64,000 nt of DNA from Achromobacter sp. MFA1 R4. GTDB taxonomy: Bacteria > Pseudomonadota > Gammaproteobacteria > Burkholderiales > Burkholderiaceae_B. The stretch is from positions 5,344,086 through 5,408,085 of the forward strand of contig NZ_LT707065.1 of assembly GCF_900156745.1 (NCBI RefSeq), written 5' to 3'. The position numbers and the translations under genes were made by a program. The notes under the pieces were generated by a model, which was given only the letters and a program-made list of their open reading frames with translations, searched no databases and had not been told where the DNA came from. Shown in pieces: positions 10,492-22,400 of the stretch. Numbering within the stretch: position 1 is the stretch's first letter; each line of letters opens with the position of its first letter.

Positions 10492-10528
10492 AGGCTTAAA
10501 GCCCTGGTTTTTTTAGGGCTTTAAGCCT
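10492..10528 (+). promoter_or_regulatory. Perfect 14-bp stem-loop between ugpB and ugpA
   Basis: AGGCTTAAAGCCCT (10492-10505) and AGGGCTTTAAGCCT (10515-10528) pair perfectly around a nine-base loop rich in T. No clean U-tract follows on the + strand (ATCGTGTTTTT), so it is more likely a 3' RNA-stabilising or partial-termination element than a full terminator. Stem-loops after the binding-protein gene are known to raise receptor-to-permease ratios in ABC operons. The role here is inferred from position. Confidence 0.75.
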
Positions 10529-10648
10529 ATCGTGTTTTTATGAGTGCCGGTGCTTTTCGGGCTCCGGGCGCCTCGCGCGGCACGCGCGCTGGCGGTTTCA
10601 GGCGGCGGTTATTCCAACCGCCGCTTTTCTGTACCTTGGGTTCCCCCT

Positions 10649-11530
10649 ATGGAAAAACGCGTTGTATTCGGGCACAAGACCTTGCCCTATCTGCTGCTAC
10701 TGCCGCAGTTGATCATTACCGTGGTGTTCTTCTTCCTGCCCGCCGGACAAGCCATGTGGCAGTCCATGCGCCTTGAAGACCCCTTCGGCCTGTCCTCGCA
10801 GTTCGTTGGCCTGGACAACTTCATCGAATTATTCTCGCAGCAGGCCTACCTGGATTCGTTCCGCGTGACGGCCTTCTTCTCGGTCATGGTAGCGGGCGTC
10901 GGCCTGGCCGTGTCCCTGGTGCTGGCCGTGATGGCCGACCGCGTGATCCGCGGCGCCGGACTCTACAAGACCCTGCTCATCTGGCCCTATGCCGTCGCGC
11001 CCGCCGTGGTCGGCGTGCTGTGGCTGTTCCTGTTCTCGCCTTCCGTCGGCATCCTGGCCGTGGCCCTGCGCAAGTCGGGCGTGGACTGGAACCCCCGCCT
11101 GGACGGCAACCAGGCCATGATCCTGGTGATCATCGCGGCCGTCTGGAAGCAGGTCTCCTACAACTTCCTGTTCTTCCTGGCCGGCCTGCAATCGATTCCG
11201 CGCTCGCTGATCGAAGCCGCCGCGATCGACGGCGCCAGCCCGGCGCGCCGCTTCTGGACCATCGTCTTCCCGCTGCTGTCGCCCACCACGTTCTTCCTGC
11301 TGGTGGTCAACATCATCTACGCCTTCTTCGATACCTTCGCCGTGATCGACACGACGACGCAAGGCGGACCGGGCACGGCGACCTCGATCCTGGTCTACAA
11401 GGTGTACAGCGACGGCTTCCGCGGCCTGGACCTCGGTTCGTCCGCCGCCCAGTCCGTCGTCCTGATGTTCATTGTGGTTGCCTTGACGGTCGTGCAGTTC
11501 CGCTACGTCGACCGCAAAGTGCAGTATTGA
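10649..11530 (+). CDS. ugpA: sn-Glycerol-3-phosphate ABC transporter permease UgpA
   Basis: An inner-membrane permease of 293 aa with six predicted membrane segments, paired with UgpE. The ATG at 10649 ([21 protein letters not shown]) matches the family N-terminus. The open frame reaches back to 10544 through the stem-loop trailer, and that extension is not protein-like. The EAA loop that contacts UgpC is [26 protein letters not shown]. UgpA and UgpE are separated by 21 bp. Confidence 0.95.
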   Translation: MEKRVVFGHKTLPYLLLLPQLIITVVFFFLPAGQAMWQSMRLEDPFGLSSQFVGLDNFIELFSQQAYLDSFRVTAFFSVMVAGVGLAVSLVLAVMADRVIRGAGLYKTLLIWPYAVAPAVVGVLWLFLFSPSVGILAVALRKSGVDWNPRLDGNQAMILVIIAAVWKQVSYNFLFFLAGLQSIPRSLIEAAAIDGASPARRFWTIVFPLLSPTTFFLLVVNIIYAFFDTFAVIDTTTQGGPGTATSILVYKVYSDGFRGLDLGSSAAQSVVLMFIVVALTVVQFRYVDRKVQY

Positions 11531-11551
11531 TTTTGTCCGAGGCTGATAACA

Positions 11552-12403
11552 ATGGTTGAACGCCGTCCCTGGCTGGATATTCTGGCCCACGTCATTCTGC
11601 TTTGCGGCGTGGCGATGGTGGCATTTCCGCTCTACGTCACTTTCGTCGCGTCCACCCAGACCGCGCAGGAAGTCGCTCAGGCGCCGATGTCCCTGATCCC
11701 CGGTCCGCACTTCGTGGACAACTACATGAAAGCCCTGTTCGGCGGATCGTCCGGCGGTTCGTCGGGCGCGCCCGTCGGCCGCATGATGTACGTGAGCCTG
11801 ATCATGGCGCTGGCGATCTCGCTCGGCAAGATCGCCATCTCGCTGCTGTCGGCATTCGCGGTCGTGTACTTCCGCTTTCCTGGCCGCATGTTCTTTTTCT
11901 GGATGATCTTCGTCACGCTGATGCTGCCGGTCGAAGTCCGCATCGCGCCCACCTACAAGGTCGTGGCCGATCTGGGGCTGCTCAACAGCTACGCCGGCCT
12001 GACGCTGCCGCTCATCGCGTCGGCCACGGCGACGTTCCTGTTCCGCCAGTTCTTCCTGACGGTGCCGGACGAGCTGATCGAGGCCGCGCGCATCGACGGC
12101 GCGGGGCCCGTGCGGTTCTTCCGCGACGTGCTGCTGCCGCTGTCCAAGACCAGCATCGCCGCCCTGTTCGTGATCCAGTTCATCTACGGCTGGAACCAAT
12201 ACCTGTGGCCGCTGCTCGTCACCACCCAGGAAGACATGTACCCCGTCGTCATCGGCATCAAGCGGATGATCAGCGGCGGCGACAGCGTGACCGAATGGAA
12301 CATCACCATGGCCACTGCCATGCTCGCCATGATCCCGCCGGCGCTGGTCGTCATCCTGATGCAGAAATGGTTCGTCAAGGGCTTGGTCGACACCGAGAAA
12401 TGA
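11552..12403 (+). CDS. ugpE: sn-Glycerol-3-phosphate ABC transporter permease UgpE
   Basis: The second permease subunit, 283 aa, with six membrane segments starting at [23 protein letters not shown]. The EAA loop is [26 protein letters not shown], and the block [11 protein letters not shown] is characteristic of UgpE. It lies between ugpA and ugpC in the same operon. Nothing unusual was seen. Confidence 0.95.
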   Translation: MVERRPWLDILAHVILLCGVAMVAFPLYVTFVASTQTAQEVAQAPMSLIPGPHFVDNYMKALFGGSSGGSSGAPVGRMMYVSLIMALAISLGKIAISLLSAFAVVYFRFPGRMFFFWMIFVTLMLPVEVRIAPTYKVVADLGLLNSYAGLTLPLIASATATFLFRQFFLTVPDELIEAARIDGAGPVRFFRDVLLPLSKTSIAALFVIQFIYGWNQYLWPLLVTTQEDMYPVVIGIKRMISGGDSVTEWNITMATAMLAMIPPALVVILMQKWFVKGLVDTEK

Positions 12404-12450
12404 CCCCCACGCCGCGCCAATCCGAACACGACTCCGAACACGAATAACTC

Positions 12451-13539
<1,089 letters not shown>

Positions 13540-13580
13540 GCCGGCGACGAGACGCCGCGCTTTTTCGCCGCACAAAAAGT

Positions 13581-13619
13581 CCGGGCCGCAAGCAAAACGC
13601 TTGCGGCCCGGTTTTTTTT
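13581..13619 (+). terminator. Rho-independent terminator of ugpBAEC
   Basis: CCGGGCCGCAAGC (13581-13593) pairs perfectly with GCTTGCGGCCCGG (13599-13611) around the loop AAAAC, followed by eight Ts (13612-13619). It begins 42 bp after the ugpC stop and separates the operon from the convergent LivJ-type gene. Confidence 0.93.
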
Positions 13620-13682
13620 CGGGCGCCAGGCAGGCGCCCCCCGTGCACGGGACGGGCCCCGCAGGACCCGTCGCGCCGCGGT

Positions 13683-14810
13683 TTACTTGTAGACGGTCTT
13701 GGAGCCGTCCTTGTGCCAGGTGAACACGTCGAACTGGAAGTTCGTCAGGTCGCCCTGCTTGTTCCACGACACCTTGCCGATCGGCGTGTCGAAGGTGTTC
13801 GAATGCAGGTACTTCGCGACCTTGGTGGGATCGTCCGAGCCCGCGCCCTTGATGCCGTCCGCGATGAGCTGGGTGGCCGTGTAGGCGGTCATCTGGAACG
13901 CGCCGCCGGCATTGCGCTTCTTGGCTTCGAACGCCTTCACGATGTCGGCGTTGGCGGCGTTCTGGGTGAAGTCCGCCGGCAGCGTCAGCAGCATGCCTTC
14001 GACGGCGTCGCCCGCAATGGCGTTGATGTCCGGGTTGCCGGTGCCTTCCGGCCCCATCCACTTGGCCTTCACGCCCTGCTCGGCCGACTGGCGCAGCAGC
14101 AGCCCCATCTCGGGGTGATAGCCGCCGTAATAGACGAAGTCCACGCCCTGGCTCTTGAGCTTGGTGATGACCGCCGAATAGTCGCTGTCGCCAGCGTTGA
14201 TGCCTTCGAAGACGGCAACGGTCACGCCGCCCTTCTCGAGGTCATTCTTGACCGCGGTGGCGATGCCCTGGCCATACGACTGCTTGTCGTGCAGCACGGC
14301 GACCTTCTTGGGCTTGATCTTTTCGAGGATGAACTTGGCGGCGGCGGGGCCTTGCTGGTCGTCGCGGCCGATGGTGCGGAAGATGAACTCGTAGTTCTTG
14401 CCGTCGGTCAGGGCCGGCGACGTGGCGGACGGGGTGATCATCACCACGCCTTCGTTGTTGTAGATGTCGGCAGCGGCGATCGTCGCGCCCGAGCACACGT
14501 GGCCCACCACGAAACCGATCTTGCTGTTGACCACGCGGTTGGCGGCGACGGGGCCCTGCTTGGGCTCGCAGCCGTCGTCGATTACGACGGTTTCCAGCTT
14601 CTTGCCATTGACGCCGCCGGCGGCATTGATGCGCTCGACCGCGGTATCGACCCCTTCACGGACCATATCGCCATACTGCGTGACCGCGCCGGTGGTGGGG
14701 CCGACGACGCCGATCTTGATGGTCTGCGCGTGCGCGGCCGCGCCAAACGCCAAACCAGCGGCGACGCCCAGCGCTGCTATGACCGGGGTCAGACGGAATA
14801 CTGGCTTCAT
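13683..14810 (-). CDS. Branched-chain amino acid ABC transporter substrate-binding protein, second LivJ-like paralogue
   Basis: A periplasmic receptor of 375 aa. The start is ATG 14808-14810, giving a 28-residue signal peptide ending AAAHA. The mature protein is closely similar to the receptor at 6359-7474: both share KGKKLEP/NGKKLET, DDGCEPKQ, VVNS, FRTIGRDDQQGP, KPKKVAVLHDKQ.YG, SAIITKLKS or SAVITKLKS, and GGYHPE.GLLLRQS. It stands alone without permease genes and so probably feeds the LivHMGF system 7 kb away. The pair looks like a duplication with the ugp operon between the copies. Ligand preference cannot be read from sequence. Confidence 0.92.
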   Translation of the reverse strand: MKPVFRLTPVIAALGVAAGLAFGAAAHAQTIKIGVVGPTTGAVTQYGDMVREGVDTAVERINAAGGVNGKKLETVVIDDGCEPKQGPVAANRVVNSKIGFVVGHVCSGATIAAADIYNNEGVVMITPSATSPALTDGKNYEFIFRTIGRDDQQGPAAAKFILEKIKPKKVAVLHDKQSYGQGIATAVKNDLEKGGVTVAVFEGINAGDSDYSAVITKLKSQGVDFVYYGGYHPEMGLLLRQSAEQGVKAKWMGPEGTGNPDINAIAGDAVEGMLLTLPADFTQNAANADIVKAFEAKKRNAGGAFQMTAYTATQLIADGIKGAGSDDPTKVAKYLHSNTFDTPIGKVSWNKQGDLTNFQFDVFTWHKDGSKTVYK

Positions 14811-15076
14811 GAGTGGACTCCTCGAATGACTTGTAATCGTTGATCCGTCAACGAGCGGACGGCCGGATATCGTTGATGTCGCGCCCGTGACAGTGCATTT
14901 GCACGGCAAGCATACACTGAAATATCGCGGCTTTTGGCCGGTTCCGGGGCGGTTTTGCCGCCGTTCCGTATTGCGCCGCGGCATCGCCGCCGCGCCCCGC
15001 TTTATTCCGAACGCCGTATATGCAAAAGACGATTAATTCGTTTGAGTTACTAAAGCGCGGCGGCATCATGTGCCGC

Positions 15077-15670
15077 ATGAGACTCCAACCGATAATCGTC
15101 CCGGGCTGGAAAAACTCCGGTCCCGATCACTGGCAATCCCGTTGGCAGGCCGTCATGCCCCATGCCCGGCGCATCGAGCAGCACGATTGGGACAACCCGT
15201 GCGCCGCCGATTGGATTTCCAGCCTGACCGCCAGCGTCGACGAAGCGCGCAGCCCCGTGCTGCTCATCGCGCACAGCCTCGGCTGCCTGATCAGCGCCGC
15301 GCTGCCCGTGCCCCTTCGCGCCAAGGTCGCCGGCGCGCTGCTCGTCGCGCCCGCGGACGTCGAACGTCCCGACACCCCGCCATCCCTGCGCGGCTTCGCC
15401 CCGGTTCCCCGCCAGCCCCTGCCGTTCCAGAGCGTGGTGGTCGCCAGCGATAACGATCCCTACTGCTCGCTGGACCGCGCCATGGCTTTCGCGGCCGACT
15501 GGGGCAGCCGCATCGTCGTCATCCCGGGCGCCGGCCACCTCAATGCGGACAGCGGCCTTGCCGACTGGCCGCAAGGATTGAAACTGCTGGGCGCCCTGCG
15601 GCGCAGAGCCTCCTGGCGTATCCCCCCGCCCCCCAAACGCATCCCGCCCATTCCGTTGTACGGACTGTAG
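15077..15670 (+). CDS. RBBP9/YdeN-family alpha/beta hydrolase
   Basis: A small serine hydrolase of 197 aa from ATG 15077 (MRLQPIIVPGWKNSGPDHWQ). Earlier in-frame starts at 15068 and 15020 are possible but add residues not typical of the family. The N-terminal PGW.NSGP.HWQ..W block, the nucleophile in LIAHSLGC, the aspartate in ASDNDPYC and the histidine in GAGHLNADSG form the complete triad of this family. The cellular substrate of these proteins is not known. The C-terminal tail after LLGALRRRA is proline-rich and probably disordered. Confidence 0.85.
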   Translation: MRLQPIIVPGWKNSGPDHWQSRWQAVMPHARRIEQHDWDNPCAADWISSLTASVDEARSPVLLIAHSLGCLISAALPVPLRAKVAGALLVAPADVERPDTPPSLRGFAPVPRQPLPFQSVVVASDNDPYCSLDRAMAFAADWGSRIVVIPGAGHLNADSGLADWPQGLKLLGALRRRASWRIPPPPKRIPPIPLYGL

Positions 15671-16455
15671 GCGATTCTCCCGGCGTCATGCATGCCACGC
15701 AACGGCGTCGCCCAGCCGCCGCCAGGCCATACGCACCCCAGCGCCCTCGCGCTGACTGGGGCATTTTCGCCACGCAATTGCATACGATTACACATTTATT
15801 CGCAGATACCCTGCAAATCGAAACTGCGCCTCGATATTCGTTAATAAACGCTAGCGATTATCTTTATTCGGCCAAATGAAATGCCCAGATCTGGGCGTCA
15901 TTGAAGTGATTTGTCGAATTTTGCGCCAAAGTAGTTACAACTAATTGTTATGCTGGCGCCCGCATTGACCACGTGGAAGCGAATTTGCTGCTATTGAAGG
16001 CAGAATCCGGGCGATTACCGCGCTCGCAGCAGAACCCGATTCGGTCGAATTCGATACATATAGTAAAATCGCCTTCTATTTATCCAAATGTCACGGCGTC
16101 CGGGCCGCAGCACCACCCCGCTTGCTTGGTATTTAGGTGCGAGCGGCGCAGTCCCACCCCCGGCGCAAGACCTGCATCAAAAATGAAAAAGCAGAGCATT
16201 ACCCTCGCGCCCCGGCAACGGCGCAAATCCCCGCTCCACGGCGACTCCACGCTGCTACCGCATTCCGGACTGGATCGTCCCGTCATCCCCGGCTGAACGG
16301 CCCGCGATTGACTGTCGTCGTGGGCTTTCGCCTTTCTGCCAGCCAAGGCGCGCATGACGCGCGCCCCCTGATCGGCGCCCCTGCGATCCCCGTATCCGCT
16401 CCACCGCCATTGCTTACTCACCCGCCGCCGCGCTGCGGGGCTAGAAGGACTACGC
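15671..16455. other. Long AT-rich upstream region of the capsule PKS operon
   Basis: A region of 785 bp with no supported gene. From about 15780 to 16080 the base composition is clearly AT-richer than the surroundings, and it contains a perfect 14-bp palindrome at 15883-15896. Several -10-like hexamers occur (for example TATAGT near 16059), but none has a convincing -35 partner. The last 150 bp are GC-rich again and end with the ribosome-binding site AGAAGGA at 16443-16449. Short frames inside, such as 16137-16463, have no protein character. The length suggests complex regulation or a long 5' leader for the capsule operon. Confidence 0.5.
15883..15896. promoter_or_regulatory. Perfect 14-bp palindrome upstream of wcbR
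   Basis: GCCCAGATCTGGGC is self-complementary over all 14 bases. It is flanked by AATGAAAT and GTCATT, which extend the symmetry imperfectly. It lies in the AT-rich island 560 bp before the PKS gene and over 200 bp after the hydrolase stop. No T-run follows, so an operator is more likely than a terminator. The binding protein is unknown. Confidence 0.45.
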
Positions 16456-19400
16456 ATGCGTAAACGCGTCGCCATCATCGGACTTTCGTTCCGGTTTCCC
16501 AGCACCACCAATGACAGCTATTGGCCGGCCCTCCTGGAAGGCCGCGATCTGGTGACCCGTGTCGAAAAAGACCGCTGGTCGGCCGACGCCTACCTGCATC
16601 CCGCGAAGGACCATCCCGGCACCGCCTACACGTTTGCCGCCGGCTCCATCGGCGACGTTTCCGGATTCGACGCGGCGTTTTTCGGCATTTCTCCGCGCGA
16701 AGCCGCGCTCATGGATCCTCAGCAGCGGCTGTTGCTGGAAATGAGCTGGGAAGCGCTGGAGCACGCCGGCATCCCGTCTTCCACCCTGCGCGGCTCCGAC
16801 TGCGGCGTCTACATCGGTATCGCCAGCAGCGACTACGCCTATCGCCTGGCCGAGGACCTGGGGGCCGTCGACGCGTCGATGGCCACCGGCAACACCGCCA
16901 GCATCGCCGCAAACCGCCTGTCCTATTTCTTAGACCTGCGCGGTCCCAGCATCGCCATGGACACCGCGTGCTCGTCCTCGCTGGTCGCCTTTCACCAGGC
17001 GTGCCGGGCCATCCTGTCGGGCGAATGCACGCAGGCCTTGGCGGGCGGCGTCAGCCTGCACCTGCATCCCTACGGATTCATCACCTTCTCCAAGGCGTCC
17101 ATGCTGTCCCCGCGCGGCCGCTGCAACGTCTTTGACGCCTCCGGCGACGGCTATGTCCGCTCCGAAGGCGGCGGCATGTTCCTGCTGAAGGATTACGACC
17201 AGGCGGTCGCCGACGGCGACAACATCCTGGCGGTGGTGGCAGGCACGGCCGTCAACACCGACGGCCGAAAATCCGGCCTGACCGTGCCCAGCGTCGAGGC
17301 CCAGGCCGCGCTGATGCGCCAGGTCTACGAACAGGCCGGCATTGCCCCGTCCGAAATCGACTACCTGGAAGCCCACGGCACCGGCACGGCCGTCGGCGAT
17401 CCCATCGAAACCCGCGCCATCGGCCTGGCCCTGGCGCAGCGGCGAGACAAGGGAGCCCCCCTGCCGATCGGTTCCGTGAAAAGCAACCTGGGCCACCTGG
17501 AGGCGGCCTCCGGGGTCGCCGGGCTGGTCAAGGCGCTGCACGTCCTGCAGCACCGCGAGGTGCCCGCCACCATCGGCATCAAAACCCTCAACCCCAAGAT
17601 CGAGTTCCAGAACTGGAACCTGGACGTCGTCACGCAGAACCGCAAACTGCGTCCCACCGGAAAGCTGGTGGTCGGGGTCAACTCGTTTGGCTTTGGCGGC
17701 GCCAACGCGCACGTCATCCTGGAAAGCGCGTCGCCGCGCAGCCCCGCCGCCGAAGGCAAGATCGTCAAGACCGCCCCGATCCCCGTGCTGGTATCGGGCA
17801 AGTCCATACCCGCCTTGAAGGCCGCGGCCGACCAGATGGCCGGCGTCCTGCGCGGACAGTCCGCAAGGTTCCTGTACAACGCCGCCTACCATGCGGCCAT
17901 GCGGCGCGATTGGCACGGCGAACGCGCCGTCGTGTTCGGCACGCAGTGCGATACGGTCGCCGAAGCCCTCCAGCAATTCGCCGACAGCGGCGATCCCAAG
18001 GCGGGCGTGGTAACCGGCAGCGCGCTGGCGCACGCGCGCGGCCCGGTGTTCGTCTACTCCGGCAATGGCTCGCAGTGGGCCAACATGGGACGCCGCCTGC
18101 TGGCCGACCCGGTGTTTGCCACCGCGATCGACGACGTGGACGCGCAATTCGCGCAGTACGCCGACTTCTCGCTGCGCGCGGAACTGGCCGGCGAAAATGG
18201 CGATCATCGCTACCAGCGCACCGAATTCGCCCAGCCCGCCCTGTTTGCGCTGCAGGTCGGCATCACCCGGATGCTGGCGCAGCGCGGCGTCGTCCCGGTG
18301 GCCGTCATCGGCCACAGCGTCGGTGAAGTCGCGGCCGCCTGGGCTTGCGGCGCCCTGACGCTGCCCGATGCGGTTCGCGTCATTTTCCAGCGCAGCCGCC
18401 TTCAAGGGCAGACCAAGGGCCTGGGCCGCATGACCGCCGTGGGCATCAGTGGCGAGCAGGCGCTTGCCCTGATCGCCGAGCATGGACTGGCCCAGCACGT
18501 ATGCGTGGCGGGCTTCAACAGCAGCCGCGGCGCCACGGTGGCGGGCGCGCCCGACGCGCTGGCCGTGCTCGAGGCCGCGCTGGCGGAACAATCCGTGTTC
18601 TACCGCCGACTGGACCTGGACTACGCTTTTCACAGCCCCGCGATGGACGCCATCGAGGCAGGCATCCGCGAATCGCTCGCCGACATCCGGCCGCGCACGA
18701 GCGACGTTCCGTTCTATTCCACCGTCACGGGCACACCGCTCGACGGGGCCGCACTGGATGCCGCCTATTGGTGGCGCAACGTGCGCGAGGCCGTTCGATT
18801 CGAACAGTCCGCCAATCAACTGGCCGCCGACGGCAACAACATCTACGTCGAAATCGGCCCGCACCCCGTGCTGCGTTCGTACTTGAACGACACGCTCAAG
18901 ACGGCCGACATGCCGGGCAGCGTCCTGAGTACCGCCACGCGCGGCGCCGACGACCCGGAGAAGATCTGGGGCGCCGCCGGGCAGGTCATCGTAGCCGGCG
19001 GCCAGCTCGACATGGCCTCGCTCTTTCCGTGGGCCGCGCCCCCGGTGGATCTGCCGACCTACCCCTGGCAACGCGAACGCCATTGGCACCCGACCACGCC
19101 GGAATCGCTCGGCCTGCTTACGCGCCGCCTGGTGCACCCCCTGCTGGGCTACGCCATGCACCAGCATGAGCACACCTGGGAAAACCAGCTCGACACGCAG
19201 TCGCACCCTTCGCTGGCCGACCACGTCGTCGGCGACGCCGTGGTGTTTCCGGCCACCGGCTTTGCCGAGGTCGCACTGGCCGCCGCGCTGCGCTGGCAAG
19301 GCGGCAGCGCCGACTGCGCCGAATTCGAAGAGCTGGAGATCCACAGCCCGCTGCTGCTCGGCGCCGCCCCCAGCAAGGTGCTGCGCATGCAGCTCGACAA

Positions 19401-22400
19401 CAGCGACGGCCGCTTCCGCATCAACGCCAAGGACATTGGCAGCACCGAGCCGTGGGTCAGGCACGCCAGCGGCCGACTGCTGCGCGAACCCCGCCTGGCT
19501 CGCCTCACGCAGCCCGCGCTGACCCTGCCCACGCGCCCGCCCGACTTCACGCGCGACACCCACAACGCGCTGACGTGCGCCGTGGGCCTGGACTACGGCC
19601 CGGCCTTCCAGGCCGTCAAGCATGGCTGGATGGAATCCGAGACCAGCGTGCTGGCCGTGCTGGAGGCCGACGCCTGCCTGGACGCCGAGCTGGACGCCAC
19701 GCACTTGCACCCCGCCCTGCTGGACTGTGCCTTCCAGCTCATCATCCAGTTGCTCAAGAACGACGCAGCCATGGGCCAGGGCATCGCCTATGTGCCGTCC
19801 AAGATCGGGCGCCTGAGCCTGCGCGCCAAGGCTGGCCAGCCGACCGCCGCGCGCGTGCGGCTGGAGCGCCGCGCCCCGCATTCGCTCACGGCCACCTTCG
19901 AGCTGTACAACGCCCAGGGCGAGCAGATCGCCGCCGTCGAACAAGCCCGCTTCCGGAGCATCCGCTTGCGCAAGGCGGCGGCCGACCACCTGAGCTTTCT
20001 GGACACGGTCGCCGTTCCGCGCCCGCATGCCCCCTTTGGCGCCAACCCGATCGACCACGGCGCCCTGCGCACGGCACTATCCAAGGCGATCGACCAATGC
20101 AGGACGGGCGGCGCGCATGCCCGCTACGCGGAAGAAGTCGACCCGCTGCTGGAAAGCCTGTGCGACAGCTTCGCGCTGGACGCCCTGCGCGCCCTTGCCC
20201 CGGACGGACGGCAGATTCCGCAGGCCCTGCTGGCCGACATGGGCCGACACACGCCCGGCGCCGCGCCGCTGCTGCAATATCTCGTGGACAGGCTGTCCGC
20301 TGCCGGCCATGCCGACGCGCAGGCGTCGGGCATCGCCGTATCCGCCGACCCCGATGTCGACAGCGGCGCGACCGATATCTGGAACACCTTGCTGCGCGAG
20401 TACCCGGACTACGCGCAGATCGTCCACGCCGTCGGCCGCATCGGCCTGCACTTGCCCGCGCTGCTGCGCGGCGAGGCGTCGGTGGAAGAGATCTGCCCGC
20501 GCGCGACCTCCCCGGCCACCATCACCCGCAGCCTGCTTGGCACGGCCAGCGGCCAGACCCTGGGCATCGCCCTGCGCAACGTGCTGGAAGCCGCTCAGGC
20601 GGCGCGCCTGCCGGGGCAGCGCCTTGCCGTGATGGAGATCGGCCAGGCCACGCCGCTGTTCAACTTCAGCTGCTGCGATGCGCTCGACTTCGACGTGGCG
20701 GACTACACCTACGCATCGACCGACGCGGACGCCCTGGATCACGTCGCCGCCCAACAGGCCGAGCGCTATCCCCACGCCCGCACCGAAAGCATCACCGAGA
20801 ACGGCGCCGCGCCCGTCGCGCGCCACGACCTGGTCATCTTCCACTGCGACTTCAACACCCTGGACGCCGCCCGCAACGCGCTCCGGCACGCCCGCGGCAG
20901 CCTGCGCGATGGCGGCCTGCTGCTGTTCTGCGGCGCGCACCCGGCCGCCTGGGCCGACTTCGTCTTCGGCGCGCGTGCGCAGTGGTGGCAGCGCGGCGAG
21001 CACGGCGAACAGCTTTCCACCCAGCAGCCCGCGGACTTCTGGCAAGAGGAATTGCAGGGCTTGGGTCTGCAATGCGCAGAGGTGCTCGATTTTGCGCAGG
21101 CCCCGGCGACCGGCGCCTATGTCCTGACCGCCCGCCTGAATGCCGACGCCTGCGCCGAACCCGCCGCGATCGCGGCCGAACCGGCGCGCTGGCTGATTCT
21201 TGGCGACAAGAACCCCGAGCATGGCTTGAACCTTGCGCATTCGCTCAAGGACGCCCTGGCCGCCGCGGGCCACAAGGTCCGGCTGGAAGCCAATGTCGCA
21301 CCCCAGGCCCTTGACGCCCTGCTCGCCGGCGACGCCTCGGGCCCGGTGCAGCACATCGTGCACCTGGACGGCCTCGCCTGGGCCGACGCGCACGAGACGC
21401 CCGACGAACTGCTCGCCAAGCAGACGCGCCGCTGCGCCGTGGCTGCCGCCGCCATCCAGGCGTGCGAACGCACGCAAGTGCCCGCCACCCTGTGGCTCAT
21501 CACTGCCGACGCCGCGCAGTACTTGCGCCAACCACCGCAAGCCGCGGGCATGCACGCCCTGAACGACGCCTCGCTGTGGGGCTACGGCCGCACCCTGGCC
21601 AATGAAGCATCCAATTTCCGCATCCGCATGGTCGACCTGCCGCTGGCCATGGCGGGCCAGATGGCCGACGCCCTGACGCGCGAACTGACGACCCCGGACA
21701 ACGAGGACGAAATCCTCCTTGCAGCGGGCGGCGAGCGCTATGCCCCCCGCATGCGCATCAGCCCACGCCCTGCGATTGCCCAGCCCTCCGAAGGCCAGGC
21801 CGTGCGCCTGGGCTTCGAATTCCCGGGCCAGTTGCGCAACCTGCGTTGGGAATCCTGCGCGGCGCCCGCCCCGGTCAACGACGAGCTCGAAGTGCGCATC
21901 GAAGCCACCGGCTTGAACTTCCGCGACGTCATGTACGCGCTCGGCCTGCTGTCCGACGAAGCCATCGAAAACGGCTTCGCCGGTCCCACCCTGGGCCTGG
22001 AATTCTCCGGCACGGTCACCCGCGTCGGCCCCGACGCAGGCGGCTACCAGGTGGGCGACGCTGTCGTCGGCTTCGGCCCCGCCAGCTTCGGAGACCGCGT
22101 GCTGACGCGGCCCAATGCCATCTCCCACATCCCCGACGGCTTTTCGTTCGAAGCCGCGGCCACGATCCCCAGCACCTTCTTCACCGTCTATTACGCGCTG
22201 CACCACCTGGCGCGCCTCGAAGAAGGCGAGAAAATCCTGATCCACGGCGCCGCGGGCGGTGTCGGCATTGCCGCCATCCAGTTCGCCCAATGGCTCGGCG
22301 CCGAGATCTACGCCACGGCCGGTTCCGACGAAAAGCGCGATCTGCTGCGCCTCTTGGGCGTGCAGCACATCTACGATTCGCGCTCGCTGTCCTATGCCGA

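Noticed and set aside
16137..16463. Possible small gene upstream of wcbR
   Set aside because: Pro/Arg-rich translation, no ribosome-binding site, no family resemblance; it overlaps the likely promoter and leader of the capsule operon.
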